Part shown: positions 34,798 through 42,863 of the stretch, piece by piece
How positions within the stretch are numbered: position 1 is the stretch's first letter
How the letters are laid out: the number at the start of each line of letters is the position of its first letter
NCBI GenBank assembly: GCA_029261295.1
Contig: JAJDBP010000009.1
Coordinates: 62,001 to 126,000 of the forward strand
Length of the DNA: 64,000 bases
From: Nitrospirales bacterium
GTDB taxonomy: Bacteria > Nitrospirota > Nitrospiria > Nitrospirales > UBA8639
Direction: 5' to 3'
The notes under the pieces: model-generated
What the model saw: only the letters and a program-made list of their open reading frames with translations
Databases searched by the model: none
Told to the model about the DNA's origin: nothing
Translations under genes and position numbers: made by a program

Positions 34798-36483
34798 ATG
34801 AGTGCGAACGATAAGCAAGTCATCTTTTCATTGGTGGGTGTTGGAAAAATTCATCCACCAAAAAAGCAGGTGCTAAAAGATATTTACCTTTCATTTTATT
34901 ATGGCGCCAAAATTGGGGTGTTAGGGTTAAATGGCTCCGGGAAAAGTTCACTTCTGCGAATTATCGGTGGGGTGGATCCTGACTATGTTGGGGAAATTAC
35001 CTTTTCTAAAGGATATTCCGTTGGTCTCTTTGAACAAGAACCCCACCTTGAGCCAGGGAAGACTGTTAGGGAAGTTGTTGAAGAAGGCCGAGCAGAAGTT
35101 GTCCAACTCTTGAAGGATTATGAAGCCATTAGTCAGAAATTTGCTGAGGAAATGAGCCCAGAAGATATGGAGGCCTTAATCGAGCGCCAGGGCAAATTGC
35201 AGGAACAAATTGAGGCCGTCAATGGGTGGGAATTAGAACATCAACTAGAGATTGCCATGGATGCTCTCCGCTGTCCTCCGCCGGAGGCCAAGGTGGACCT
35301 CTTGTCGGGAGGTGAGCAGCGACGTGTCGCATTGTGCCGATTGTTGATTCAGGAGCCTGATATTTTGCTGCTGGATGAGCCGACCAATCATTTAGATGCT
35401 GAGACCGTGCAATGGTTGGAGCAGCACCTCAAGGAATACAAAGGCACTGTGATTGCGGTGACACATGACCGGTATTTTTTAGATAACGTCGCTGGGTGGA
35501 TTTTGGAGCTGGATCGTGGTCAGGGCATTCCGTTCCAGGGGAACTATACGTCTTGGTTGGAGCAAAAGCAGGGCAGGCTGGCACAGGAAGAAAAGTCTGA
35601 GTCGAAACGGCAGAAAACCTTAGAACGAGAGTTAGAGTGGATTCGTATGTCCCCGAAAGGCCGGCAGGCCAAGGGAAAAGCTCGGGTGACCAAATATGAA
35701 CAATTGGTGAGTGAAGAGCAGGATCGACAATCTGACGATTTGGAGATTTATATTCCGTCCGGCCCTCGGCTTGGAGATGTGGTGGTGGAGATTGATGGGT
35801 TGTCTAAAAGCTTTGGCGATACGCTTTTGTTTGAACAGGTGTCGTTCTCTCTGCCCAAAGGTGGGATCGTGGGAGTGGTTGGCCCCAATGGTGCTGGCAA
35901 ATCCACCTTATTTAAGATTATTGCGGGAATAGAAAAGGCTGATAACGGAACCTCAAAGCTTGGGGAGACAGTTAAGCTCGGCTATGTCGATCAGGGCCGG
36001 GTGTTAGATGACAATCTCAATGTGTGGGAATGTATTACCGGGGGCAATGAAACGGTGCCGCTGGGGAAAATGGAAGTCAATTCCCGAGGGTATGTGTCTC
36101 GGTTCAATTTTTCAGGGTCGGATCAACAAAAGAAAGTGAAAGATTTGTCGGGTGGTGAGCGGAACCGTGTGCATCTCGCGCGCATGCTCAAAGAGGGGGC
36201 GAATTTGTTGTTACTAGATGAGCCTTCCAATGATCTTGATGTGAATACCTTGCGTGCGTTGGAAGAAGGATTGGACCATTTTGGTGGCTGTGCCATGGTA
36301 AGCAGCCATGATCGCTGGTTCCTAGATCGTGTCGCCACTCATATCTTGGCTTTTGAAGGCAACAGTGAGGTGGTTTGGTATGAGGGTAACTATTCGGAGT
36401 ATGAAGCCAATCGAAAAAAACGATTGGGGAAAGCCGCTGAGCGGCCGCATCAAATTCGGTATCGTAAATTGACCAAATCATAA
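34798..36483 (+). CDS. ettA: Energy-dependent translational throttle protein (ABC-F ATPase)
   Basis: A 561-residue cytosolic ABC-F protein with two ATP-binding domains and no membrane segments. Walker A motifs are GLNGSGKSS (first) and GPNGAGKST (second). The signature motifs are LLSGGEQRRVALCRLL and LSGGERNRVHLARML, and Walker B motifs are LLLDEPTNHLD and LLLDEPSNDLD. The linker (ELEWIRMSPKGRQAKGKARVTKYEQL) is the EttA-type P-site tRNA interaction motif. The opening sequence FSLVGVGKIHPPKKQVLKDIYLSF and the total length match EttA rather than Uup. EttA binds the ribosomal E site and gates early elongation by ATP/ADP ratio. Confidence 0.95.
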   Translation: MSANDKQVIFSLVGVGKIHPPKKQVLKDIYLSFYYGAKIGVLGLNGSGKSSLLRIIGGVDPDYVGEITFSKGYSVGLFEQEPHLEPGKTVREVVEEGRAEVVQLLKDYEAISQKFAEEMSPEDMEALIERQGKLQEQIEAVNGWELEHQLEIAMDALRCPPPEAKVDLLSGGEQRRVALCRLLIQEPDILLLDEPTNHLDAETVQWLEQHLKEYKGTVIAVTHDRYFLDNVAGWILELDRGQGIPFQGNYTSWLEQKQGRLAQEEKSESKRQKTLERELEWIRMSPKGRQAKGKARVTKYEQLVSEEQDRQSDDLEIYIPSGPRLGDVVVEIDGLSKSFGDTLLFEQVSFSLPKGGIVGVVGPNGAGKSTLFKIIAGIEKADNGTSKLGETVKLGYVDQGRVLDDNLNVWECITGGNETVPLGKMEVNSRGYVSRFNFSGSDQQKKVKDLSGGERNRVHLARMLKEGANLLLLDEPSNDLDVNTLRALEEGLDHFGGCAMVSSHDRWFLDRVATHILAFEGNSEVVWYEGNYSEYEANRKKRLGKAAERPHQIRYRKLTKS

Positions 36484-36492
36484 TGAGAGCTG

Positions 36493-36759
36493 ATGAGTCC
36501 CGAACATTCTCATTCTCCACCAAGTTCTCGGCCTCCTTCGACTCAGAGGGCAGAGCCCCAGAAATCTAGATCAGTGATGATCGCGAGAATAGTGGGAATT
36601 TTCTGTGTAGCCGGAGGGTTTGTTTTAGGCATTCAAGGGCTGGATCAGCCAAATTCTCCCTTACTTTCTATGGCACTAGGGTTGATTGTCATCGGGATGG
36701 TGGCTCAAGTTTTTGCCCTTGTACGATCATGGTATTTACATTCTCATCGGAATATTTAG
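36493..36759 (+). CDS. Small two-span membrane protein
   Basis: An 88-residue protein starting 9 bases after the ettA stop. A Pro/Ser-rich polar N-terminus (1-28) is followed by two hydrophobic segments (about 30-48 and 55-76) joined by a short loop. No known family is recognised. The tight spacing after ettA suggests a shared transcript. Function is unknown. Confidence 0.65.
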   Translation: MSPEHSHSPPSSRPPSTQRAEPQKSRSVMIARIVGIFCVAGGFVLGIQGLDQPNSPLLSMALGLIVIGMVAQVFALVRSWYLHSHRNI

Positions 36760-36777
36760 GTCTGTTGTATTTTGAAT

Positions 36778-37209
36778 ATGAATGCTGGATATAGAGTTGT
36801 GTCCTTTCCCCTTTTCCTTCTCACTTTTGTTCTGAGTTGTCTTATGGCAAGTTGTTCGCCTTGGCGTGATTCCTATTTTGATGGAGGGATGGATGAGTTG
36901 ACTCAAAAAGACGTGAGGGCCAAATTAGGAAAGCCGCACATTGTTGAAGCTCCCTTACTTTCAGATGTGACGACGTGGAAGTATCGATATGTTCTGTCTG
37001 AGGGTGATTTAGACCCAGTAGGCATCAAAACACTTGGAAAAGAAGCCGGGAGCGTCTTGGGCGGACCGGAAGGGGCCTTGAGGGAGAAGGTCTATTGCTA
37101 TGTGTATGAATTGAGATTTGACCAGGCGGCGGTGCTTCGTCAGTGGGATCGTCAATTATGCCAAGTCCCATCTGTCCCCAATCCTTTTGAACAGGGATTA
37201 TCGAATTAA
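36778..37209 (+). CDS. Predicted lipoprotein with BamE/SmpA-like fold
   Basis: A 143-residue protein whose signal ends in a lipobox (LMASC, with the lipidated Cys near residue 26). The following LTQKDVRAKLGKPHIVEAPLLSDVTTWKYRYV resembles the helix-strand start of BamE/SmpA-OmlA-type domains, where a short helix with LGxP precedes aromatic strands. It may be an outer-membrane-attached lipoprotein, possibly linked to envelope assembly. The frame begins at TTG 36772 but the ATG at 36778 is the likely start. It lies just after the small membrane protein gene, probably in the same transcript. Confidence 0.6.
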   Translation: MNAGYRVVSFPLFLLTFVLSCLMASCSPWRDSYFDGGMDELTQKDVRAKLGKPHIVEAPLLSDVTTWKYRYVLSEGDLDPVGIKTLGKEAGSVLGGPEGALREKVYCYVYELRFDQAAVLRQWDRQLCQVPSVPNPFEQGLSN

Positions 37210-37298
37210 TTCGTCCGTTGATTCTGGGATCGGTGAAGACTTGCGTGTTTCTCGCTAGGTTTTTTATCTATAACTAAACGAATTCCTGGTAGCAGTCT

Positions 37299-37637
37299 AT
37301 GGGAGTTTTTAAAAGCGGCGCCTTTCTTCAGCAGTGTTTTTCAGTTCATCCTCTTACTCTGAACTTGAAAGTCGTCACTCTTCCAGACCTCGTAGGAGTT
37401 TTTTGCACCAATTGCCGAATGAAACATCGGGTCACCGTTCAAAGGGTGGTGCCTTTGGAAAATGAGGAATTGGGCAAAGAAGGCATGTTGTCTTTTCAGG
37501 AATGTTCCCAACAGCATCCCGAAGATGTCAGGATTTCATTGGTGGATGTTGTCAAAAATTCGGTGGAATTTCGATGCCGCCCTTGCCGCCGAACCTATTT
37601 TCTGGATGTCGAGATGATTGAGACCCACCAATCTTGA
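37299..37637 (+). CDS. Small hypothetical protein with paired CxxC motifs
   Basis: A 112-residue protein with CTNC at about 36-39 and CRPC at about 93-96, plausibly forming a zinc ribbon. Between them lies a region rich in Glu and Val. No ribosome-binding site is strong before the ATG at 37299. The spacing of the two Cys pairs supports a folded zinc-binding protein rather than a chance frame. Function is unknown. Confidence 0.5.
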   Translation: MGVFKSGAFLQQCFSVHPLTLNLKVVTLPDLVGVFCTNCRMKHRVTVQRVVPLENEELGKEGMLSFQECSQQHPEDVRISLVDVVKNSVEFRCRPCRRTYFLDVEMIETHQS

Positions 37638-37691
37638 AATTTTCCTCAAAATGGTGGACAAGAAAACGATAGCCAACAAGGTAGGATGAAA

Positions 37692-37727
37692 TAACGGCCA
37701 CACCAAGATTCCCTGATGTGGCCGTTA
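37692..37727 (-). terminator. Terminator of the peroxiredoxin gene
   Basis: TAACGGCCACA (37692-37702) and TGTGGCCGTTA (37717-37727) form a perfect 11-base stem with a 14-base loop. On the minus strand it is followed by a T-rich tract (TTTC after the stem), 18 bases past the stop of the gene at 37745. Confidence 0.65.
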
Positions 37728-37744
37728 GAGGAAAACGGAAGTTT

Positions 37745-38380
37745 TTAGCGGTTTGGCTGAGGGGTATACCGTAAATACGGTTTAACAACCCGATGCCCTT
37801 TCGGGAATAAATTGGGAATATCCGCGTCAGTGACTGCGGGCGTGATAATGCAATCTTCTCCATCTTTCCAGTTGGCTGGTGTGGCGACTTTAAATTTTGC
37901 CGTGAGTTGCAGGGAGTCAACTACACGCAATATTTCATTGAAATTTCGGCCAGCTGATGCTGGATAGGTCAACATCATTTTAACTTTTTTGTCTGGCCCT
38001 ATGACAAAGACGGAACGGACGGTCATGTTATCCAATGCATTGGGATGAATCATGTCATACAGGTTCGCGACCGTCTTTTCAGGGTCTGCGATAATGGGGT
38101 AGCTAACTGTACAGCCTTGGGTTTCATTAATATCGTTGACCCAACTCTTGTGTGAATCAAGACCATCCACACTGACGGCCAAGACTTTCACGTTGCGTTT
38201 CTTGAAATCATCGGTAATCTTGGCCATGGCTCCAAGTTCTGTCGTACAAACCGGGGTGAAATCTTTGGGGTGTGAGAAGAGAATGCCCCAACCATCTCCA
38301 AGCCATTCATGGAAGTTTACCGAGCCCTGTGTCGTTTCTGCTGTAAAATTTGGTGCTTCATCTCCAAGTCGCAATGCCAT
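37745..38380 (-). CDS. 1-Cys peroxiredoxin (Prx6 type)
   Basis: This 211-residue cytosolic peroxidase reduces hydrogen peroxide and organic peroxides. The active-site motif PKDFTPVCTTELG holds the peroxidatic Cys45. The length and the C-terminal extension (FNEILRVVDSLQLT, then TPANWKDGEDCIITP) are those of the Prx6/AhpC-TSA 1-Cys class rather than 2-Cys Prx. The reductant partner is not encoded nearby. A terminator follows. The upstream gap to purE holds no clear OxyR-type site that I could identify. Confidence 0.93.
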   Translation of the reverse strand: MALRLGDEAPNFTAETTQGSVNFHEWLGDGWGILFSHPKDFTPVCTTELGAMAKITDDFKKRNVKVLAVSVDGLDSHKSWVNDINETQGCTVSYPIIADPEKTVANLYDMIHPNALDNMTVRSVFVIGPDKKVKMMLTYPASAGRNFNEILRVVDSLQLTAKFKVATPANWKDGEDCIITPAVTDADIPNLFPKGHRVVKPYLRYTPQPNR

Positions 38381-38621
38381 AATGCCCCTCTTTTCTGTTA
38401 TGAAAACTGTGGATAAGATATCTCCGGGTTTTCAACCCATTGAGAATAATTGTTGATGATAGTGATTTTCTTCTTTCCAACCCTATTCAACAATGAAGAA
38501 GTCTAAGGCAGATTCCTTGGGATGGTCAATATGAGATAGAATGAAGCGATTTTTGGGGCAATGATTTGAGGTTGAGAATAATTAAAACTTTGAGATCTAC
38601 GACGAAAGGGGAAAGTGAATT

Positions 38622-39110
38622 ATGGCGGAGTCCTCATTACAAGTTGCCGTGATTATGGGGAGTAAATCTGATTGGGATACGATGAGGTTGACCAGTGAAA
38701 CTCTGGCTAAACTGGACATTGCCCATGAATGTAAAGTGCTCTCTGCTCATCGAGCTCCCGATGCCCTGGTTGAATATATCGCACAGGCAGAAAACCGTGG
38801 AGTGGGTGTCTTTATTGCCGGGGCGGGAGGTGCCGCACATTTAGGTGGTGTCATTGCGGCCAAAACGCAACGTCCGGTACTTGGCGTTCCTATGCAATCG
38901 AAATCTCTTGGAGGTCTTGATTCATTGTTGTCAATTGTTCAAATGCCGAAGGGGATTCCTGTCGGCTCCTTAGCCATTGGCAATGCTGGCGCCATTAATG
39001 CCGCTTTGCTCGCGGCAGCGATTTTGGCCTTAGCTGATTCGGCACTTTCCCAACGTTTGCGAGCCTATCGGGAAGAACAGACCCGTGCCGTTTTAGCAGA
39101 TCAGCTCTAA
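38622..39110 (+). CDS. purE: N5-carboxyaminoimidazole ribonucleotide mutase
   Basis: Converts N5-CAIR to CAIR in purine synthesis. The protein is 162 residues, the usual class I PurE length. It contains the [11 protein letters not shown] start, [40 protein letters not shown] and the [13 protein letters not shown] segment; all are standard PurE signatures. GGGGAAAG precedes the ATG by about 8 bases. purK is not adjacent. It stands alone and is convergent with the next gene. Confidence 0.97.
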   Translation: MAESSLQVAVIMGSKSDWDTMRLTSETLAKLDIAHECKVLSAHRAPDALVEYIAQAENRGVGVFIAGAGGAAHLGGVIAAKTQRPVLGVPMQSKSLGGLDSLLSIVQMPKGIPVGSLAIGNAGAINAALLAAAILALADSALSQRLRAYREEQTRAVLADQL

Positions 39111-39185
39111 TTAATCGTCTGGTCTTGGGTTTGTAGGGAACGATATTCGTTCAGGCATTAAGGGGTGGCTATTTTCGTTAACCCT

Positions 39186-39395
39186 TTAGGGATCAATTTG
39201 TTCAAAGCGGGAAACCCATTTTCCGCCGACCTCGACCTTCTCACAAAACATATCCAAGGGTCTGACCCACAAACCGCATTCCCCGTAAAGGGCTCTATAG
39301 ACCACCAAATCTTCCTCGGTTTCTGAGTGTTTAGCCACGCCAATGACCTGATACGTGTTCCCTTTGTAATGACGATAGGTGCCTAATTGAATCAT
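39186..39395 (-). CDS. DUF1653-domain protein
   Basis: A 69-residue protein composed entirely of one DUF1653 domain: GTYRHYKGNTYQVIGVAKHSETEEDLVVYRALYG, then LWVRPLDMFCEKVE. The pattern is very well conserved in this short family, whose function is unknown. TGGAG lies six bases before the ATG. It is followed on the same strand by no gene and preceded by the SpoU-type methyltransferase, with which it could share a transcript. Confidence 0.88.
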   Translation of the reverse strand: MIQLGTYRHYKGNTYQVIGVAKHSETEEDLVVYRALYGECGLWVRPLDMFCEKVEVGGKWVSRFEQIDP

Positions 39396-39454
39396 GGGTC
39401 ACTCCATTTAGACAAAAGGTCTTTTCGGTGAAAAGTACAATTGGTTCATTTATC

Positions 39455-40225
39455 TTAGTAACCAGGCGGATATTGTTGACGATAGGTATGGAGAGCAATG
39501 CTGCCGGCCACTGTCGCATTCAACGGGATTGAGGGATGTATTTGAGATATGCTGAATCGTGTGGCGTACGGTAAGGAGGGAATGCCCATACCTTCTTCCC
39601 CAATTAGCAGACGAATGTCTTTTGGCCAGGTAAGACTAGCGATATCCTCACCCTGCATGTCCAAGGGAACCACCCATTTCAAGAACTCCGGCTTGTGTAA
39701 TTCTGAGATAGAACATCCTTGAGCGAGCGATTGAGAAAAAACGGCTCCGCTACTTGCTCGAATGACCTTAGGATGAAAGGGATGCACGGCTTCAGCGAGA
39801 AGAATAACTGTGCGGACGTCAAAAGCGCGGCAGGATCGTAAGAGTGCTCCAAGGTTTCCTGGGTCACCGATGGGGCAAAGAATTTCAAGTCCTTGAGGAG
39901 GTTGCGATAGGTCAAATGTGGGAATGAGGGGGATTGGGCAAATCGCCAAGGGTTCGTTCGTTCCAAAAATATCTAATTCGGCAAAGAGTTTTCTGGTAAG
40001 AGAAAAGCAGGTTGCCGCATTTAAGAGATCGTCAGTGTCTCCATGAGATGGAGGAAGCAAAATTTCACAGAGGGGAAAGTTCGAGTGTTGCGTCATTTCC
40101 ATTCTGAGTTTTGTTCCGGATACCACACATTGTTGGTGGATTTTGCTCCCTTGTGATGTCAGCAAGGAAATCCAGCGTTTAAACTGTGGGTTGTGCTGGC
40201 TAGAAATTAGTAAAGGTGAAGCCAT
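39455..40225 (-). CDS. SpoU-family RNA methyltransferase
   Basis: A SpoU/TrmH-type enzyme that 2'-O-methylates ribose in rRNA or tRNA using AdoMet. The N-terminal RNA-binding part begins at LLISSQHNPQFKRWISL. The knotted catalytic domain contains GDPGNLGALLRSCRAF (motif 1, Asn/Arg), LLIGEEGMGIP (motif 2) and IPLNATVAGSIALH, where the usual Asn is present (motif 3). The frame is open to 40318, but the ATG at 40225 starts just before the N-terminal domain and is preferred. The exact RNA target cannot be read from the sequence. Confidence 0.9.
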   Translation of the reverse strand: MASPLLISSQHNPQFKRWISLLTSQGSKIHQQCVVSGTKLRMEMTQHSNFPLCEILLPPSHGDTDDLLNAATCFSLTRKLFAELDIFGTNEPLAICPIPLIPTFDLSQPPQGLEILCPIGDPGNLGALLRSCRAFDVRTVILLAEAVHPFHPKVIRASSGAVFSQSLAQGCSISELHKPEFLKWVVPLDMQGEDIASLTWPKDIRLLIGEEGMGIPSLPYATRFSISQIHPSIPLNATVAGSIALHTYRQQYPPGY

Positions 40226-40465
40226 GAGCGTATTGGCAAAGAAAACAATGAATTGACTCAGGTTTTTGTTTGTCAGTGAGATATGAGATCTCATGGCCTT
40301 TCTGTAATGGGAGATCATAGCAAAAATTGCTTAAGAGACCTACAGGAATAGCCGATAACTGAATCAAACGGATAACACCAGAACTCCGTCCTAGGGCAAG
40401 AGTTTCCGTCATTGGCGTTTTTGATTTTGGCATGTTCACGTTGGTTGGTCGAACAGGAGGCATCT

Positions 40466-41611
40466 ATGTTGGGAGATTGGTTAGGAGAGAAAGTCAATTT
40501 GCCCGAACAGGGTGATGCAGCTGTCTCGTCTTCGATACAAGATAATGGGCTGGATCAGACAGAGGATTTCACTAAAGCTGTGGAATCATTAGGAAGAATA
40601 TTGCGTTCTTTAGGTCGTCATGCATTTGAGATGGACGAACGTTCGGAAGAAGAGATCGAGAAGGATTTTGAACGATGGGCCATGCATGTGTTAGTAGGCT
40701 CATCCATACGGGATGAACATTCAGAGAGTGAGGGCGAGCCTATTCAGCGAGATTGGGGTGAGCTGACAAAATTTGTCAATCGGCATCGACAGCAAGAAAA
40801 ACAATATATTGAGCGAAACCTCCAAGATGTCAGGAACGTGTTATGGGAGTTTACAAATTCCGTTGGACGAGCTGTGGTTGAAGATCAAGAATCAGATCAA
40901 CAAGTAAGCAATTATCTTGAGCAATTGCGGGTGGCCACAGAAGCTGGAACCTTTAACGAGGTGAAGCAGGCCTTATTATCGGTGGTGCAAGGGATGAATA
41001 TGGTTGTTGATGAACGAAAAAGACGTCAGCAACTTCGCATTCAACGACTAGGTGAGAAATTGCGGTCGGTGGAACAAGAGTTGGGAAGTGTACGAAAAGA
41101 AATGGCGTTAGATCCTCTTACCAAGCTCTATAATCGAGGGGCTTTGGATCTCCAGTTAGAACGCACCGCCAGTATTAGCTTTTTTTCAGAATCCGCAGCA
41201 TGCATTTTAATGGTCGATATCGATCATTTTAAACACATTAATGATACCTATGGTCACCCAGCGGGAGATGCAGTCATTCAGCAGCTCTCTGATCGCTTGG
41301 TGTCAACGTTTCCCAGAAAAGGAGACTTTGTTGCCCGGTATGGAGGAGAAGAGTTTTGCGTCTTACTTTCTGGGGCTAATGTAAAAGTGTGCCAACGGTT
41401 AGGAGAGCGATTGGTGGAAACGGTGCGCAAAGAAGTGTTTCAATATCAAGAAATTAGTATACCTGCGACCGTATCGGTTGGAGTCGCTGAGTTAATCCAT
41501 GGAGAAACTGTTCCTACTTGGTTGGAACGCGCTGATCGGGCGTTGTACCGGGCAAAGGACAGTGGACGGGATCAGGTGTGTCTGGCCCTAGAACTGGTGG
41601 ACACAGCGTAG
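40466..41611 (+). CDS. Cytosolic GGDEF diguanylate cyclase
   Basis: This 381-residue protein has no membrane segment. The N-terminal 200 residues are helical with coiled-coil character (KRRQQLRIQRLGEKLRSVEQELGSV just before the catalytic domain). The GGDEF domain follows, with DPLTKLYNRGALD, DIDHFKHIND and the active-site motif GGEEF at 293-297. RKGD at 284-287 is a well-placed I-site. The catalytic core and I-site suggest an active, product-inhibited cyclase. The ATG at 40466 is chosen over 40412 because CAGGAGG lies six bases upstream. It is convergent with an HDOD gene that may read the signal. Confidence 0.94.
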   Translation: MLGDWLGEKVNLPEQGDAAVSSSIQDNGLDQTEDFTKAVESLGRILRSLGRHAFEMDERSEEEIEKDFERWAMHVLVGSSIRDEHSESEGEPIQRDWGELTKFVNRHRQQEKQYIERNLQDVRNVLWEFTNSVGRAVVEDQESDQQVSNYLEQLRVATEAGTFNEVKQALLSVVQGMNMVVDERKRRQQLRIQRLGEKLRSVEQELGSVRKEMALDPLTKLYNRGALDLQLERTASISFFSESAACILMVDIDHFKHINDTYGHPAGDAVIQQLSDRLVSTFPRKGDFVARYGGEEFCVLLSGANVKVCQRLGERLVETVRKEVFQYQEISIPATVSVGVAELIHGETVPTWLERADRALYRAKDSGRDQVCLALELVDTA

Positions 41612-41619
41612 GTAAACAG

Positions 41620-41642
41620 ACATTCAAGCCATTCGTGAATGT
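41620..41642. terminator. Hairpin between convergent GGDEF and HDOD genes
   Basis: ACATTCA and TGAATGT form a perfect seven-base stem with a nine-base loop, between stops at 41611 and 41658. There is no strong U-tract immediately after the stem on either strand, so termination is only suggested by position. Confidence 0.4.
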
Positions 41643-41657
41643 TGCCGTCCCGGTCTT

Positions 41658-42644
41658 TTAGGTTGGCTTGGCGGAGGACGAAGGCGCGAGGGTTTTTAGG
41701 GCCAAGTGGTGGATGTGAGTGATCTCCTCAAAACTTCCCAGTCGCGTATGAAAGAAGCTTGCGATTTGAGGAATACCCGCCTTGATATGTTCCAAAATGG
41801 GTCCCCAATTTTCTGATTGAATCGTTAATCGTCCTTGGCTTTTCTCCCGCACGAGTTCAATGGCCGCTTCGGTGTTAGGATTCATCCAAATGTCGGCAAC
41901 TAAGCTAGAAAGAGCAACGACATCAACCAGTAGTTGTAAGTCCGGGGGAGTTTCAAACAGTTCTGGAGTATGGCTATAGAGAATGGCCACCTGAAATTCT
42001 TCTGGGAGTTCCCATTGTTGGGCGAGCCACGCACCGACTTGCGAATGATCAATTCCGAGATGTTCCAGCTCAAGTCCGTATAACTGGTCATGGCCCTCAT
42101 AGGCATGACCGTGCAAACTTTGTAGCTCCTCAGATGCCACTTCGTTGAGGGCTAAGATACCGATATCTTGAAGGAGGGCTGCAAGGAACATGAGTTCCGC
42201 ATCGGCATTCTCCACATGTTCTCCAATAGCCCGAGCAGCCATACTGGCAAAGATAGATCTTCGCCAAAACTGTACATGATCAATAGCAGATGCAGAGGTG
42301 TTTTTCATGTCTTTAATAAGCCGATAAAAACAAAATGAAAGAGCGAGGTTGGCAATAGTAGAAAATCCGAGGAGATTCACTCCTGCCAAGACGCTAGTCA
42401 CTTTTTGCCGGCCCCCACCATAATAGGCGGAGTTGGCCATGAATAAGATTTGTGCCGCCATACCAGGGTCTTGACTAATCACCTCAGCTAGAGTGGAAGC
42501 GTTCGTTGTCTCGTCTTGGCACATTTTGAGAATTCTTGAGGCTAATGGAGACAAGATGGGGAGAGACTTACAGTCTTTAATTTTTTCAAAAATTGTTTCA
42601 TTCGCTTCGCTTTGTTCGATCTCTAGGGGAAGTGAAAGTTGCAT
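41658..42644 (-). CDS. HDOD-domain signalling protein, paralogue 2
   Basis: A 328-residue HDOD protein similar in plan to that at 15346-16206. It contains LPILSPLASRILKMCQD, SQDPGMAAQILFMANSAYY, and LAALLQDIGILALNEV, where an active HD enzyme would have metal ligands. The C-terminal helical part includes VGAWLAQQWELPEEFQVAILYSH. It is non-catalytic and acts in signal relay. Its gene is convergent with a GGDEF gene. The start ATG at 42644 is the first in frame. Confidence 0.9.
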   Translation of the reverse strand: MQLSLPLEIEQSEANETIFEKIKDCKSLPILSPLASRILKMCQDETTNASTLAEVISQDPGMAAQILFMANSAYYGGGRQKVTSVLAGVNLLGFSTIANLALSFCFYRLIKDMKNTSASAIDHVQFWRRSIFASMAARAIGEHVENADAELMFLAALLQDIGILALNEVASEELQSLHGHAYEGHDQLYGLELEHLGIDHSQVGAWLAQQWELPEEFQVAILYSHTPELFETPPDLQLLVDVVALSSLVADIWMNPNTEAAIELVREKSQGRLTIQSENWGPILEHIKAGIPQIASFFHTRLGSFEEITHIHHLALKTLAPSSSAKPT

Positions 42645-42863
42645 AATAGCGTCCTTAACGATTGGGAGTTATCGGTGATAATTCAGTGAAATTTCTTAGT
42701 TTTTTTTCATGGTTCTTCTTCATATTTCGGTTAAATCAGCCGTGAGCTTGAGAGGGATTTAAGGTCTTCAGTGGATTTATGGGCTGGCTGGCGCTCCATT
42801 AGGCATTTGAGTCTGTGAAGAAATATTCAAGAAAATCAATGTCCCAAGCTGGGTCTTTTTTCA